From Kitasatospora setae KM-6054 (GTDB taxonomy: Bacteria; Actinomycetota; Actinomycetes; Streptomycetales; Streptomycetaceae): a stretch of DNA of 64,000 nucleotides. Both the position numbers and the translations under genes were made by a program. The stretch lies in assembly GCF_000269985.1 (NCBI RefSeq), contig NC_016109.1, forward strand, positions 1,798,001 through 1,862,000. The letters are read 5' to 3'. A model generated the notes under the pieces. That model did no database searches and was not told the DNA's origin. It was given only the letters and a program-made list of their open reading frames with translations. Below are positions 42,818-50,291 of the stretch, in pieces; position 1 is the first letter of the stretch; each line of letters begins with the position of its first letter.

Positions 42818-43537
42818 TCAGACCAGCCGGGCGCCGCCGTCGACGTGCAGGACGGTGCCGGTGACGTACGGGTTGTCGATGGCGTGCAGGACGGCCTTGA
42901 CCAGGTCGTCGGTGGTGCCGACCCGGCGGGCCGGGTTGCGGGCGGCGACCGAGGCGAGGAAGGCGGCCTTGTCGGCGCCGAGGCCGTCCCAGGAGCCGGT
43001 GTCGACGATGCCGGGGGAGACCGCGTTGACCCGGACCGGGGCGATCTCGACGGCGAGGGCCCGGACCAGGAAGGCGAGGGCGCCGTTGGTGGTGGCCATC
43101 ACGGTGCGGCCGGGGACGGGGCGCCAGGCGGCGACGCCGGAGAAGAAGGTGAGCGAGCCGTCGGCGGCGATCTGCCCGGCGAGGTGCTTGGCGAGCAGCA
43201 GCGGGCCGATCACCTTGGCGTCGAACGCCCGTCGCACGGCGGCGGGTTCGAGCTCGGCGAGCGGCCCGTTGGCGGGCACCGCGGCGGTGGAGACCAGGTG
43301 GTCGAAGCGGCCGAGCCGGGCGGCCAGCGCCTCGATCGAGGCTTCCTCGGTGAGGTCGACGGGCAGCACGGTGGCCGGTCCGGCCAGTTCGCCGGCGGTC
43401 CACTCCAGCTTGCGCGGGTCGGGGCCGGCCAGCACGAGTTCGGCGCCGGCGGCGGAGGCGGTGCGGGCGAGCCGGCGGCCGGTGCGGGAGCCGGCGCCGA
43501 TGACGACCAGGCGGCGGCCGGACAGGTCTGCGGACAT
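42818..43537 (-). CDS. Short-chain dehydrogenase-fold protein lacking the catalytic Tyr and Lys
   Basis: A 239-residue SDR. The nucleotide-binding part is VVIGAGSRTGRRLA, with DL at 61-62 and STAAV in the NAG position. The expected YxxxK motif reads MATTN (Met147, Asn151) before GALAFLVRALAVE and VRVNAVSPG, so both catalytic residues are replaced, although Ser133 is kept. It ends VTGTVLHVDGG. Either it acts by another mechanism, binds NAD(P) as a regulator, or is inactive. It is divergent from a LysR gene 129 bases away, which probably controls it. Confidence 0.8.
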   Translation of the reverse strand: MSADLSGRRLVVIGAGSRTGRRLARTASAAGAELVLAGPDPRKLEWTAGELAGPATVLPVDLTEEASIEALAARLGRFDHLVSTAAVPANGPLAELEPAAVRRAFDAKVIGPLLLAKHLAGQIAADGSLTFFSGVAAWRPVPGRTVMATTNGALAFLVRALAVEIAPVRVNAVSPGIVDTGSWDGLGADKAAFLASVAARNPARRVGTTDDLVKAVLHAIDNPYVTGTVLHVDGGARLV

Positions 43538-43654
43538 GGCGGGTTCTCCTCGGGGGTGCGGGGATCGGGCGGCCGGTGGGGTTCCTCCCGGCCCGGTCTC
43601 CAGCCTGCTGCGTGCCGCCCTGATAGGTCCAAGGCTTGTTTTCGACCGTTCCCA

Positions 43655-43660
43655 TAGACT
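43655..43660 (+). promoter_or_regulatory. TAGACT -10 box, probably leaderless LysR transcript
   Basis: TAGACT-N6-ATG directly precedes the LysR gene. The surrounding 129-base divergent region with the SDR gene would hold the LysR operator; no unambiguous T-N11-A box was picked. Confidence 0.45.
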
Positions 43661-43666
43661 CCGTGC

Positions 43667-44545
43667 ATGGCAACGCTTCGCCAGTTGGCGTACCTGGCCG
43701 CCGTGGTCGACACCGGCTCGTTCACCCGGGCCGCCGAGCTGCTGCACGTCACCCAGCCCGCGCTCTCGCACCAGGTACGGGCGCTGGAGGGCTCGTTGGG
43801 CGGCCCGCTGCTGGAGCGGCTGCCGCGCGCGGTCCGGCTGACGCCGCTCGGCCGGGCCGTCCTCCCGCACGCCCGGGCGGTCCTCGCCGACGCCGAGCGG
43901 CTGCACGCGGCGGCCCGCCGGGCGGGCGGCCTGGTGGAGGCCGAACTGGAGGTCGCGGCCGTCCACTCGGTGGCGCTCGGCCTCCTGCCGCCGGTACTGC
44001 GGGCCTGGCGGGCCCGGTACCCGGGGGTCAGGATCCGGCTGCGCGAGTACCCGCACGCGGAGCTGCTGCGGGCCGCGACGGCGGCCGGCCGGGCGGACCT
44101 CGCGGTCGGGCCGCTGCCGGACGACTGGGACGGCCCCGTACGGGAGTTGGGCGTCGAGGAGTTCGCCCTGGTGCTGCCGCCGGACGACCCGCTGGCCGGG
44201 ACGCCCGGCGGGGTCCTGCCGCTGGCCGCGCTCGCCGACCGGGACTGGGTGCACTACGCGCCCGGGCACGGCCTGGCCGAGGTGCTGGACGCCGCCTGCG
44301 CCCGGGCCGGCTTCACCCCGCGCCCGGCCGTCCGCACCGAGCAGACCTCCGCCGCCCCGGCCCTGGCCGCCGCCGGCCTCGGCCCGACCCTGGTGCCCGC
44401 CTCCGTCCTCCCCGCCGGGCTGGACGCCGCCGTCCTGCGCCCCGACCCGCCGGTGCGCCGCGCCCTGGCCGCCTACACCCGCACCCGCCCGGACCGGCTG
44501 ACCACCGCGTTCACCGACCTGCTCGCCGAGGTCTCGACGCGCTGA
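43667..44545 (+). CDS. LysR family transcriptional regulator
   Basis: A 292-residue LysR regulator. The N-terminal winged helix-turn-helix runs LRQLAYLAAVVDTGSFTRAA, ELLHVTQPALSHQVRALE, SLGGPLLERLPRAVRLT. The effector domain begins at about residue 90 (ELEVAAVHSVALGLLPPVL). Divergent pairing with the SDR gene is the classic LysR/target arrangement, so control of that gene and of itself is inferred. Effector unknown. Confidence 0.9.
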   Translation: MATLRQLAYLAAVVDTGSFTRAAELLHVTQPALSHQVRALEGSLGGPLLERLPRAVRLTPLGRAVLPHARAVLADAERLHAAARRAGGLVEAELEVAAVHSVALGLLPPVLRAWRARYPGVRIRLREYPHAELLRAATAAGRADLAVGPLPDDWDGPVRELGVEEFALVLPPDDPLAGTPGGVLPLAALADRDWVHYAPGHGLAEVLDAACARAGFTPRPAVRTEQTSAAPALAAAGLGPTLVPASVLPAGLDAAVLRPDPPVRRALAAYTRTRPDRLTTAFTDLLAEVSTR

Positions 44546-44590
44546 GCCGGCCCGGCCCGGCCCGTCGGGCACCTGGTCTGCGCACGACGG

Positions 44591-44635
44591 GTCAGAAGAC
44601 GGCAGGTCAGAAGACGGTGGGTCAGAAGACGGCGG
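44591..44635 (-). repeat. Three 15-base tandem repeats spanning the tetR stop codon
   Basis: Units of GTCAGAAGACGGNNG type start at 44591, 44606 and 44621. On the minus strand each encodes (A/T)-V-F-stop in the same frame, so the TetR gene terminus is present three times in tandem and only the first stop is used. Confidence 0.8.
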
Positions 44636-45194
44636 TGAAGGCGTCGATGCGGGGCTGGTCGAGGTCGGGGCGGAGGCGGCCGGTGCGGGCGAGGGTGACC
44701 ATGCCGTGCAGGGCGGACCAGGCGAGTTCGGTGTAGCCGCCGGGGTCGTGGCCGGCGGCGTTGGCGCTGCGGGTGGCGGGTTCGGCGATGGCGGCGAAGG
44801 CGGCGTGCAGGGGGGCGGGGGCTTCGGGGGTGCCGAAGGGGAGGGTGCTGGGGAGGGTGAAGATCGCGTCGTAGAGGGCGGGGTTGGCCTCGGCGAAGGC
44901 GAGGTAGGCGCGGGCGACGGCGGCGAAGGCCGCCCGGGGGTCGGGGACGTCGGCGGCGGCGGCCCGGAGCAGGGTGGCGAGTTCGGCGCAGCCTTCGACG
45001 GCGACGGCGGCGACGATCGCGTCCTTGCCGGCGAAGTGGCTGTAGAGGACGGGCTGGCTGTACTCGATGCGTTCGGCGAGGCGGCGGGTGGTGACGGCGT
45101 CCCAGCCCTCGGCCTCGGCGAGTTCGCGGGCGGTGCGGACGATCAGCTGTTCCCGTTCGGCGCGTTCGCGCGCCCGGCGTTCCTTGATAGCCAT
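44622..45194 (-). CDS. TetR family transcriptional regulator
   Basis: A 190-residue TetR-type repressor. The helix-turn-helix lies at about 15-60 (LIVRTARELAEAEGWDAV, TTRRLAERIEYSQPVLYSHF). The C-terminal domain (AYLAFAEANPALYDAIFTLP) is of the WHG type. It is divergent from the DUF4267 gene, and two dyads of the form CTAGC-N3-GCTA lie between them, indicating auto- and cross-control. The ATG at 45194 lies 7 bases after a TAGGAT box, so the mRNA is probably leaderless. Confidence 0.88.
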   Translation of the reverse strand: MAIKERRARERAEREQLIVRTARELAEAEGWDAVTTRRLAERIEYSQPVLYSHFAGKDAIVAAVAVEGCAELATLLRAAAADVPDPRAAFAAVARAYLAFAEANPALYDAIFTLPSTLPFGTPEAPAPLHAAFAAIAEPATRSANAAGHDPGGYTELAWSALHGMVTLARTGRLRPDLDQPRIDAFTAVF

Positions 45195-45201
45195 GAATGG
45201 A

Positions 45202-45207
45202 ATCCTA
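45202..45207 (-). promoter_or_regulatory. TAGGAT -10 box of tetR
   Basis: Minus-strand TAGGAT-N7-ATG; it overlaps the first operator dyad at 45205-45217, so repressor binding would block its own promoter. Confidence 0.45.
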
Positions 45208-45217
45208 GCATCGCTAG
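45205..45217. promoter_or_regulatory. TetR-type operator 1 (CTAGC-ATC-GCTAG)
   Basis: A perfect dyad with 5-base arms and a 3-base centre, overlapping the tetR -10 box. Confidence 0.5.
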
Positions 45218-45244
45218 ACATCCGGCCGCCGGCCGGTCTAGCAT
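45215..45244 (+). promoter_or_regulatory. Promoter of the DUF4267 gene
   Basis: TAGACA (45215-45220) and TAGCAT (45239-45244) are separated by 18 bases, reading toward the DUF4267 gene. The -35 overlaps operator 1. Confidence 0.4.
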
Positions 45245-45256
45245 CATTCTTGTCGC

Positions 45257-45267
45257 TAGCGCCGCTA
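45257..45267. promoter_or_regulatory. TetR-type operator 2 (TAGC-GCC-GCTA)
   Basis: A second dyad of the same form, with CTAGC-GCC-GCTAA context, just downstream of the DUF4267 -10 box near the expected transcription start. Confidence 0.45.
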
Positions 45268-45322
45268 ACCAACCGGCGGCGCACCGCACTTCACGCCGCG
45301 TCAGAGACCAGGGGGAACCACC

Positions 45323-45784
45323 ATGTCCGCACTCACCAGCACCACGACCAGCACCGGCACCGCCGTCCGCGAGCCCAGCGGCCGCCTGCGCGTCAACCTC
45401 GCCACCGTGTTCACGGTCCTGGTCGCGCTCGGCATCGGCTACGTCGGCGTCAGCTACCTGTTCGCCCCGGAGCAGACCGCCTCCGGCTTCGGGATGCCGG
45501 TCTGGCCGCGGGGCGAGGCCGCCGACTTCCTGACCGTGAAGGGCGTCCGGGACGTCGTCTCCGGCCTCGTCCCGCTGGCCCTGCTGCTGACCGGCCACCG
45601 CCGGGCGCTCGGCTGGGCGCTGCTCGCCGAGTCGGTGACGCCGTTCGGCGACGCCACCACCATCCTGCTGCACCACGGCAGCACCGCGACGGCCTTCGGC
45701 GTGCACGCCGCCACCGCCGTCTTCGTGGTGGTCACGGCCGCCCTGCTGCTCACCGAGCGCCGGGCGGGGAACGGCAGGAACTGA
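45323..45784 (+). CDS. DUF4267 small membrane protein
   Basis: A 153-residue protein with four predicted membrane helices and the DUF4267 pattern: VALGIGYVGVSYLFAPE near residue 35, FLTVKGVRDVVSGLVPLAL in the middle, and GWALLAESVTPFGDATTIL. The family is of unknown function and commonly sits next to a TetR repressor, as here. AGGGGGAACCACC precedes the ATG. It is likely derepressed by the TetR ligand. Confidence 0.85.
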   Translation: MSALTSTTTSTGTAVREPSGRLRVNLATVFTVLVALGIGYVGVSYLFAPEQTASGFGMPVWPRGEAADFLTVKGVRDVVSGLVPLALLLTGHRRALGWALLAESVTPFGDATTILLHHGSTATAFGVHAATAVFVVVTAALLLTERRAGNGRN

Positions 45785-45823
45785 CTCTCGGCCCCGGGCC
45801 GACCCTCGGCCCTCGGCCGGCCC

Positions 45824-46930
45824 TCAGCCCTCCGCCCAGTCGCCACCCGCGAGGAACCCCTCCAGGGCGGCGCGGTGCGGGCAGGGGTCGATCCGTTCGG
45901 CGGCGAGCCACTCGTCCGCGTAGTACTTGTCGAGGTACCGGTCGCCGGGGTCGCAGATCAGCGTGACGACGCTGCCGCTGCGGCCCTCGCGGCGCATCTC
46001 GGCGACGATCCGCAGCGCGCTCCACAGGCCGGTGCCGGTGGAGGCGCCGGCCTTCTTGCCGAGGACGTCGGCGAGCAGGTGGGCGGCGGCGATCGAGGCC
46101 GCGTCGGGGACCTTCATCATCCGGTCGATCGCGCCGGGCACGAAGGAGGGTTCCATCCGGGGGCGGCCGATGCCCTCGATCCGGGAGCCGGTGGGGCAGT
46201 GGGCGTCGGGGTCGTGGTGCACCCAGCCGTCGAAGAAGCAGGAGTTCTCGGGGTCGGCGACGCAGATCCGGGTGTCGTACTGCATGTAGTGGACGTACCG
46301 GGCGATGGTCGCGGAGGTGCCGCCGGTGCCGGCGGTGGCGACGATCCAGGCGGGTTCGGGGTGGGGCTCCAGCCTGAGCTGGGCGAAGACCGACTCGGCG
46401 ATGTTGTTGTTGCCGCGCCAGTCGGTGGCCCGCTCGGCGTAGGTGAACTGGTCCATGTAGTGGCCGCCGGTCTCGGCGGCGAGTTCGGCGGCGGCGGCGT
46501 AGACCTCGCCCGCGTTGTCGACGAGGTGACATCGGCCGCCGTGGAACTCGATCAGCTCGATCTTGGCGCGGCTGGTGCTGCGGGCCATCACGGCGACGAA
46601 CGGGACGCCGATCAGCTGCGCGAAGTACGCCTCGGAGACGGCGGTGGAGCCGCTGGACGCCTCGATGACCGGGGCGCCGGGCCGGATCCAGCCGTTGCAC
46701 AGGCCGTACAGGAACAGCGAGCGGGCCAGCCGGTGCTTCAGGCTGCCGGTGGGGTGGGTGGACTCGTCCTTGAGGTACAGGTCGATGCCCCACTCGGCGG
46801 GCAGCGGGAAGCGCAGCAGGTGGGTGTCGGCGGAGCGGTTGGCGTCGGCCTGGACGCGGCGGACCGCCTCCTTCAGCCAGGCCCGGTACTCGGGGTCGGT
46901 CCGGTCCACGTCCTGGGTGTGGTCGCTCAT
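45824..46930 (-). CDS. PLP-dependent cysteine synthase-family enzyme (Cds1-like)
   Basis: A 368-residue fold type II PLP enzyme. The PLP lysine is in [12 protein letters not shown], the substrate loop is [15 protein letters not shown], and the phosphate-binding glycines are in [14 protein letters not shown]. It resembles mycobacterial Cds1 (Rv3684), an L-cysteine desulfhydrase, more than CysK. It probably splits cysteine to H2S, pyruvate and ammonia, though cysteine synthesis cannot be excluded. GAGGAGAG precedes the ATG, and a TACACT box lies at 47010-47015 on the minus strand. Confidence 0.8.
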   Translation of the reverse strand: MSDHTQDVDRTDPEYRAWLKEAVRRVQADANRSADTHLLRFPLPAEWGIDLYLKDESTHPTGSLKHRLARSLFLYGLCNGWIRPGAPVIEASSGSTAVSEAYFAQLIGVPFVAVMARSTSRAKIELIEFHGGRCHLVDNAGEVYAAAAELAAETGGHYMDQFTYAERATDWRGNNNIAESVFAQLRLEPHPEPAWIVATAGTGGTSATIARYVHYMQYDTRICVADPENSCFFDGWVHHDPDAHCPTGSRIEGIGRPRMEPSFVPGAIDRMMKVPDAASIAAAHLLADVLGKKAGASTGTGLWSALRIVAEMRREGRSGSVVTLICDPGDRYLDKYYADEWLAAERIDPCPHRAALEGFLAGGDWAEG

Positions 46931-47061
46931 CGCACGCTCTCCTCGCCGCCCGCCGGCTCCCCGGCCGGGCCCGCACGGTCCCCCGGCCGGGTCCCCGAAT
47001 GCCCCACCCAGTGTAACAGTCGACTACGATAAGTGACGATTACCGAGGCCCCAGCTTCCCC

Positions 47062-48018
47062 TTATGCGTACGGGTGCGCCCGCGGGGACGCGAGGGGCAT
47101 CCGGACCGCCCGCCCGGTCACCCGGACGCGCGCGTCGCCGGCCGCGAGGTCGACGGTCAGCAGGCCGGGCCGGCCGAGGTACTCGCCCTGGTGGAGGGTG
47201 AGCCGGGTGGTGCCGAGGCCGCGCAGTTCGCGAAGGTAGCCGCCGAGGGCGGCGGCGGCCGCGCCGGTGGCGGGGTCCTCGACGACGCCGCCGACCGGGA
47301 AGGGGTCGCGGACGTGGTAGGTGGTGGCGTCCCGCTCCCAGACCAGCTGGACGGTGGTGAGGTCGAGCCGGCGCATCAGCGCGGCGAGCGCGTCGAAGTC
47401 GTAGTCGAGGTCGGCGAGCCGCTCCCGGGTGGCGGCGGCCAGGACGAGGTGGCGGGCGCCGGCGTAGGCGATCCGGGGCGGGATGCGGGGGTCGAGTTCC
47501 GCGGCCCGCCAGCGCAGCGCGTCGAGGGCGGCGGCGACGTCCTCGGGCGCGGCGTCGGCGGTGCTCGCGGGGACGCTGGTGAGGGTGGCCCGGTAGCCGC
47601 CGCCGGGGTCGGCGGCGACGGTGACGGGGACGGGCCCGGCCTTGGTGGTGAAGTGGTACTCGCCGGGGCCGTGCCGTTCGCCGAGGGCGACCGCGGCGGC
47701 GATGGTGGCGTGGCCGCAGAACGGCACCTCGGCGAGCGGGCTGAAGTAGCGGACGGCGTAGCGGCGTTCCCGGCCGGGAGCGCCTCCGCCGTCGCCCTCC
47801 GGGCCGGGAGCACCTTCGCCGTCGCCCTCCGGGCCGGGGTCGGCGGTGAGGAAGGCGGTCTCGGAGTGGCCGAGCCGGGCCGCGAGCGCGAGTTGCGCCG
47901 GGTCGTCGAGGGCGGCGGCGTCCAGGACCACTCCGGCGGGGTTGCCGCCGGCCGGGTCGGCGGTGAAGGCCGCGTACTGGAGGGGTTCGGCGGTGGTGTC
48001 CGGGGAGGGCTGCGTCAT
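47062..48018 (-). CDS. PhzF family isomerase-like protein
   Basis: A 318-residue PhzF-fold protein. The N-terminus has AFTADPAGGNPAGVV, the catalytic Glu lies in LGHSETAFLT, and later landmarks include VPFCGHATIAAAVAL and DPATGAAAAALGGYL. PhzF enzymes isomerise a phenazine precursor, but most family members are of unknown substrate. An in-frame 30-base duplication adds a Gly/Pro/Glu/Asp loop at residues about 63-83. The ATG at 48018 is used; ATG 48030 is also possible. Confidence 0.85.
   Translation of the reverse strand: MTQPSPDTTAEPLQYAAFTADPAGGNPAGVVLDAAALDDPAQLALAARLGHSETAFLTADPGPEGDGEGAPGPEGDGGGAPGRERRYAVRYFSPLAEVPFCGHATIAAAVALGERHGPGEYHFTTKAGPVPVTVAADPGGGYRATLTSVPASTADAAPEDVAAALDALRWRAAELDPRIPPRIAYAGARHLVLAAATRERLADLDYDFDALAALMRRLDLTTVQLVWERDATTYHVRDPFPVGGVVEDPATGAAAAALGGYLRELRGLGTTRLTLHQGEYLGRPGLLTVDLAAGDARVRVTGRAVRMPLASPRAHPYA
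47771..47830 (-). repeat. 30-base tandem duplication within the PhzF gene
   Basis: Two adjacent 30-base units, differing at a few positions, encode GPEGDGEGAP and GPEGDGGGAP. The insertion is in frame in what should be a surface loop before strand YAVRYFSPL. Confidence 0.8.
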
Positions 48019-48136
48019 ACCCGCGATCATCCCCCGGGCCGGGCCGGCGGGGGTCAGCGGGCCCGGGGGCGCGGCGAACTTCTAGACTGCCGCATCCGAT
48101 TGGTCACGCAGTTCTCTACACCGAGGGTAATGAAAC

Positions 48137-48877
48137 ATGGTTGAGGCCCATCCGAAGATCGTCGTGGTCGTGCCGACCTACAACGAACGGGAGAACCTGC
48201 CGATCCTGGTCGGCCGGCTGGCCGAGCTGGGCATGCCGAACCTGCACGTGCTGGTGGTCGACGACAACTCCCCGGACGGCACCGGCGAGGTCGCGGACAA
48301 GCTGGCGGCGGAGTCGGACGGCCGGATCTCGGTGCTGCACCGCACCGAGAAGGACGGCCTGGGCCGGGCGTACGTGGCGGGCATGACGCGGGCGCTGGAC
48401 GAGGGCGCGGACGTCGTGGTGCAGATGGACGCCGACCTGTCGCACCCGCACACGGCCGTCCCGGTGATGGTCGAGCAGCTGCTGACCACGGACGCCTCGG
48501 TGGTGCTGGGTTCGCGGTACGTGCCGGGCGGGTCGACCGCCTCGGAGTGGCCGTGGCACCGCAAGGCGCTGTCGGCGTGGGCGAACTTCTACGTGAACGC
48601 GATCCTGGAGCTGGGCGTGAAGGACGCGACGGCGGGCTTCAAGGCGTGGGAGGCCGGGGCGCTGCGCGGCGTCGACCTGGAGTCGGTGCACTCGAACGGG
48701 TACTCGTTCCAGGTCGAGATGAACTACCGGGTGGTCAAGCAGGGCCTGCGGATCAGCGAGGTGCCGATCCGGTTCGAGGAGCGGGTCGAGGGCATGTCGA
48801 AGATGAGCCTGGACGTGCAGCTGGAGTCCGCGCTGGCGCCGTGGAAGCTCCGTTTCGGCAAGGACAAGGAGCAGTGA
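48137..48877 (+). CDS. ppm1: Polyprenol-phosphate mannose synthase (Ppm1/DPM1-like GT2)
   Basis: A 246-residue soluble GT2 enzyme without the C-terminal membrane domain of some relatives. VVVPTYNERENLP opens the GT2 fold, VVDDNSPDGTGEVAD is the nucleotide-binding part, and VQMDADLSHPH holds the DxD. GSRYVPGGS and VEMNYRVVKQGLRISEVPI are DPM1 hallmarks. It transfers mannose from GDP-mannose to polyprenyl phosphate for protein O-mannosylation and cell-envelope mannosides. A TAGACT box at 48083-48088 and GAGGG before the ATG support the start. Confidence 0.9.
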   Translation: MVEAHPKIVVVVPTYNERENLPILVGRLAELGMPNLHVLVVDDNSPDGTGEVADKLAAESDGRISVLHRTEKDGLGRAYVAGMTRALDEGADVVVQMDADLSHPHTAVPVMVEQLLTTDASVVLGSRYVPGGSTASEWPWHRKALSAWANFYVNAILELGVKDATAGFKAWEAGALRGVDLESVHSNGYSFQVEMNYRVVKQGLRISEVPIRFEERVEGMSKMSLDVQLESALAPWKLRFGKDKEQ

Positions 48878-48881
48878 CGGC

Positions 48882-48906
48882 GCGGGTGGTCCCCCTCGCC
48901 ACCCGC
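48882..48906. terminator. Hairpin between ppm1 and the ROK gene
   Basis: GCGGGTGG and CCACCCGC, perfect 8-base arms around a 9-base loop, between convergent stop codons. Confidence 0.55.
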
Positions 48907-48925
48907 ACCGCCTCCTGACGTCCCG

Positions 48926-50257
48926 TCAGTTCACCGCGACGGCCTGCGGGTCGTCCAGGTAGGGCTCCCAGGCGAGTTCCGCCGCGCCGACCAGGCCGGC
49001 GTGCGCCACCTGCGCGGGGACGATCGGGATGCGGCCGCTGCGGCCCCACAGGCAGCGGTCGGCGACGACCGCGGCGAGCCGGTCGGGGGCGGCGGCGAGC
49101 AGGTCGAGGTGCAGGCCGCTGAGCACGATCCGGTCCGGGTTGAGGATGTTGGCCAGCCCGGCGAGACCGAGTCCGAGCCGGTCGACGACCCGGGCGACGG
49201 CGTCCGCGGCGTGCGGGTCGCGGGCCAGCGCGCGGGCCTGCGGGAGCAGCGGGCGGTCCGGGTCGGGGCGGCGGCCGGCCGCGGCGAACAGCGCGTCGGT
49301 GTCGGTCTCGGCGTTGAGGCAGCCCCGGTTGCCGCAGGCGCAGGGGCGGCCGAGCGGGTCGACGGTCAGGTGGCCGACCTCCAGGGCCAGGCCGGAACTG
49401 CCGGTGTGCAGCCGCCCGTCGACGACCAGGGCGCCGCCGACGCCGCGGTGCCCGGAGGTGACGAGCAGCAGGTGGCGGGCGCCGCGGCCGGCGCCGTGCC
49501 GGTGCTCGGCGAGCGCGGCGAGGTTGGCGTCGTTGGCGACGGCGGTGGGCAGCGGGGCGCGGGCCCGCGGCCCGGGGTCGGCGCGGGCGGTCTCGGCGGC
49601 GTACAGCGCGTCGACCGGGGTGCCGGGCGGCCAGGCGAAGTGCAGGGACGAGGGCACCGTGCCGTCGGGTTCGGTGACGGGGTTGGGCAGGGCGAGCGCG
49701 GCGCCGAGGACCCGGCGGCGGCCGGCCCGGGCGAGCCGGGCGCCGGCCTCGGCGGCGGTGCGCAGCAGCGCGGCGGGCCCGGTGTCGGCGGGCAGCGGCA
49801 GGTGCACGGGGTCGTGCAGGCGGCCGCCGAGGCCGGCCAGCGCGACCGAGACGCCGTCGGCGTGCAGTTGGGCGGCGATCACGGCGGGGCCGGGGTCGGC
49901 GAGGGCGAGGCGGTGCGAGGGCCGGCCGCGGCCGCCGCCGGCCGGGCGGGAGTCGACGGTGATCAGGCCGAGCGCCTCGAGTTCGCCGGTGACGGCGCCG
50001 GCGGTGGCGCGGGTGACGTCGAGGGCGCCGGTGAGCGCGGAGCGGGTGGGGGCCTGGCCGGTGTGGATCAGGCGCAGGGCCGGCCCGAGCAGGGTCCGGC
50101 CGCGGTCGGGCGCGGCCCGGCGGTGCGACGGCTTGAACGGGCCTGTCGGCGGGGCCGGGTGCTGGCCCAGACTCGAACCGGGGCTCTGGTCCGGGCTCTG
50201 CTCCGGCCCCGCTCCCCGGCTCTGACTCGTCATCGGGCTTGAAGGTGTGTGCGGCAC
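48926..50257 (-). CDS. ROK family transcriptional regulator
   Basis: A 443-residue ROK protein with an N-terminal winged helix-turn-helix (about 75-130: RSALTGALDVTRATAGAV, TGELEALGLITV) and a glucokinase-like C-terminal domain. The ROK zinc site is CACGNRGCL in EVGHLTVDPLGRPCACG, and phosphate-binding segments are present. Such proteins are usually sugar-responsive repressors or activators. It is divergent from an MFS transporter with overlapping promoters, so it probably controls that gene. The GTG at 50257 (GAGGA adjacent) is used; an ATG at 50233 without a ribosome-binding site is the alternative. Confidence 0.85.
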   Translation of the reverse strand: MPHTPSSPMTSQSRGAGPEQSPDQSPGSSLGQHPAPPTGPFKPSHRRAAPDRGRTLLGPALRLIHTGQAPTRSALTGALDVTRATAGAVTGELEALGLITVDSRPAGGGRGRPSHRLALADPGPAVIAAQLHADGVSVALAGLGGRLHDPVHLPLPADTGPAALLRTAAEAGARLARAGRRRVLGAALALPNPVTEPDGTVPSSLHFAWPPGTPVDALYAAETARADPGPRARAPLPTAVANDANLAALAEHRHGAGRGARHLLLVTSGHRGVGGALVVDGRLHTGSSGLALEVGHLTVDPLGRPCACGNRGCLNAETDTDALFAAAGRRPDPDRPLLPQARALARDPHAADAVARVVDRLGLGLAGLANILNPDRIVLSGLHLDLLAAAPDRLAAVVADRCLWGRSGRIPIVPAQVAHAGLVGAAELAWEPYLDDPQAVAVN

Positions 50258-50268
50258 TCCTCTATTCT
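50239..50268 (+). promoter_or_regulatory. Promoter of the MFS gene (TTGAAG-N18-TATTCT)
   Basis: TTGAAG at 50239-50244 and TATTCT at 50263-50268 are separated by 18 bases. The GTG of the MFS gene follows 6 bases later, so the transcript is probably leaderless. Confidence 0.6.
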
Positions 50269-50291
50269 GACTTTGTGCCGCTACTGAACAA
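50263..50291 (-). promoter_or_regulatory. Overlapping divergent promoter of the ROK gene
   Basis: On the minus strand TTGTTC (50291-50286) and AGAATA (50268-50263) are separated by 17 bases. Its -10 is the exact complement of the MFS gene -10, so polymerase could occupy only one at a time. Confidence 0.4.
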
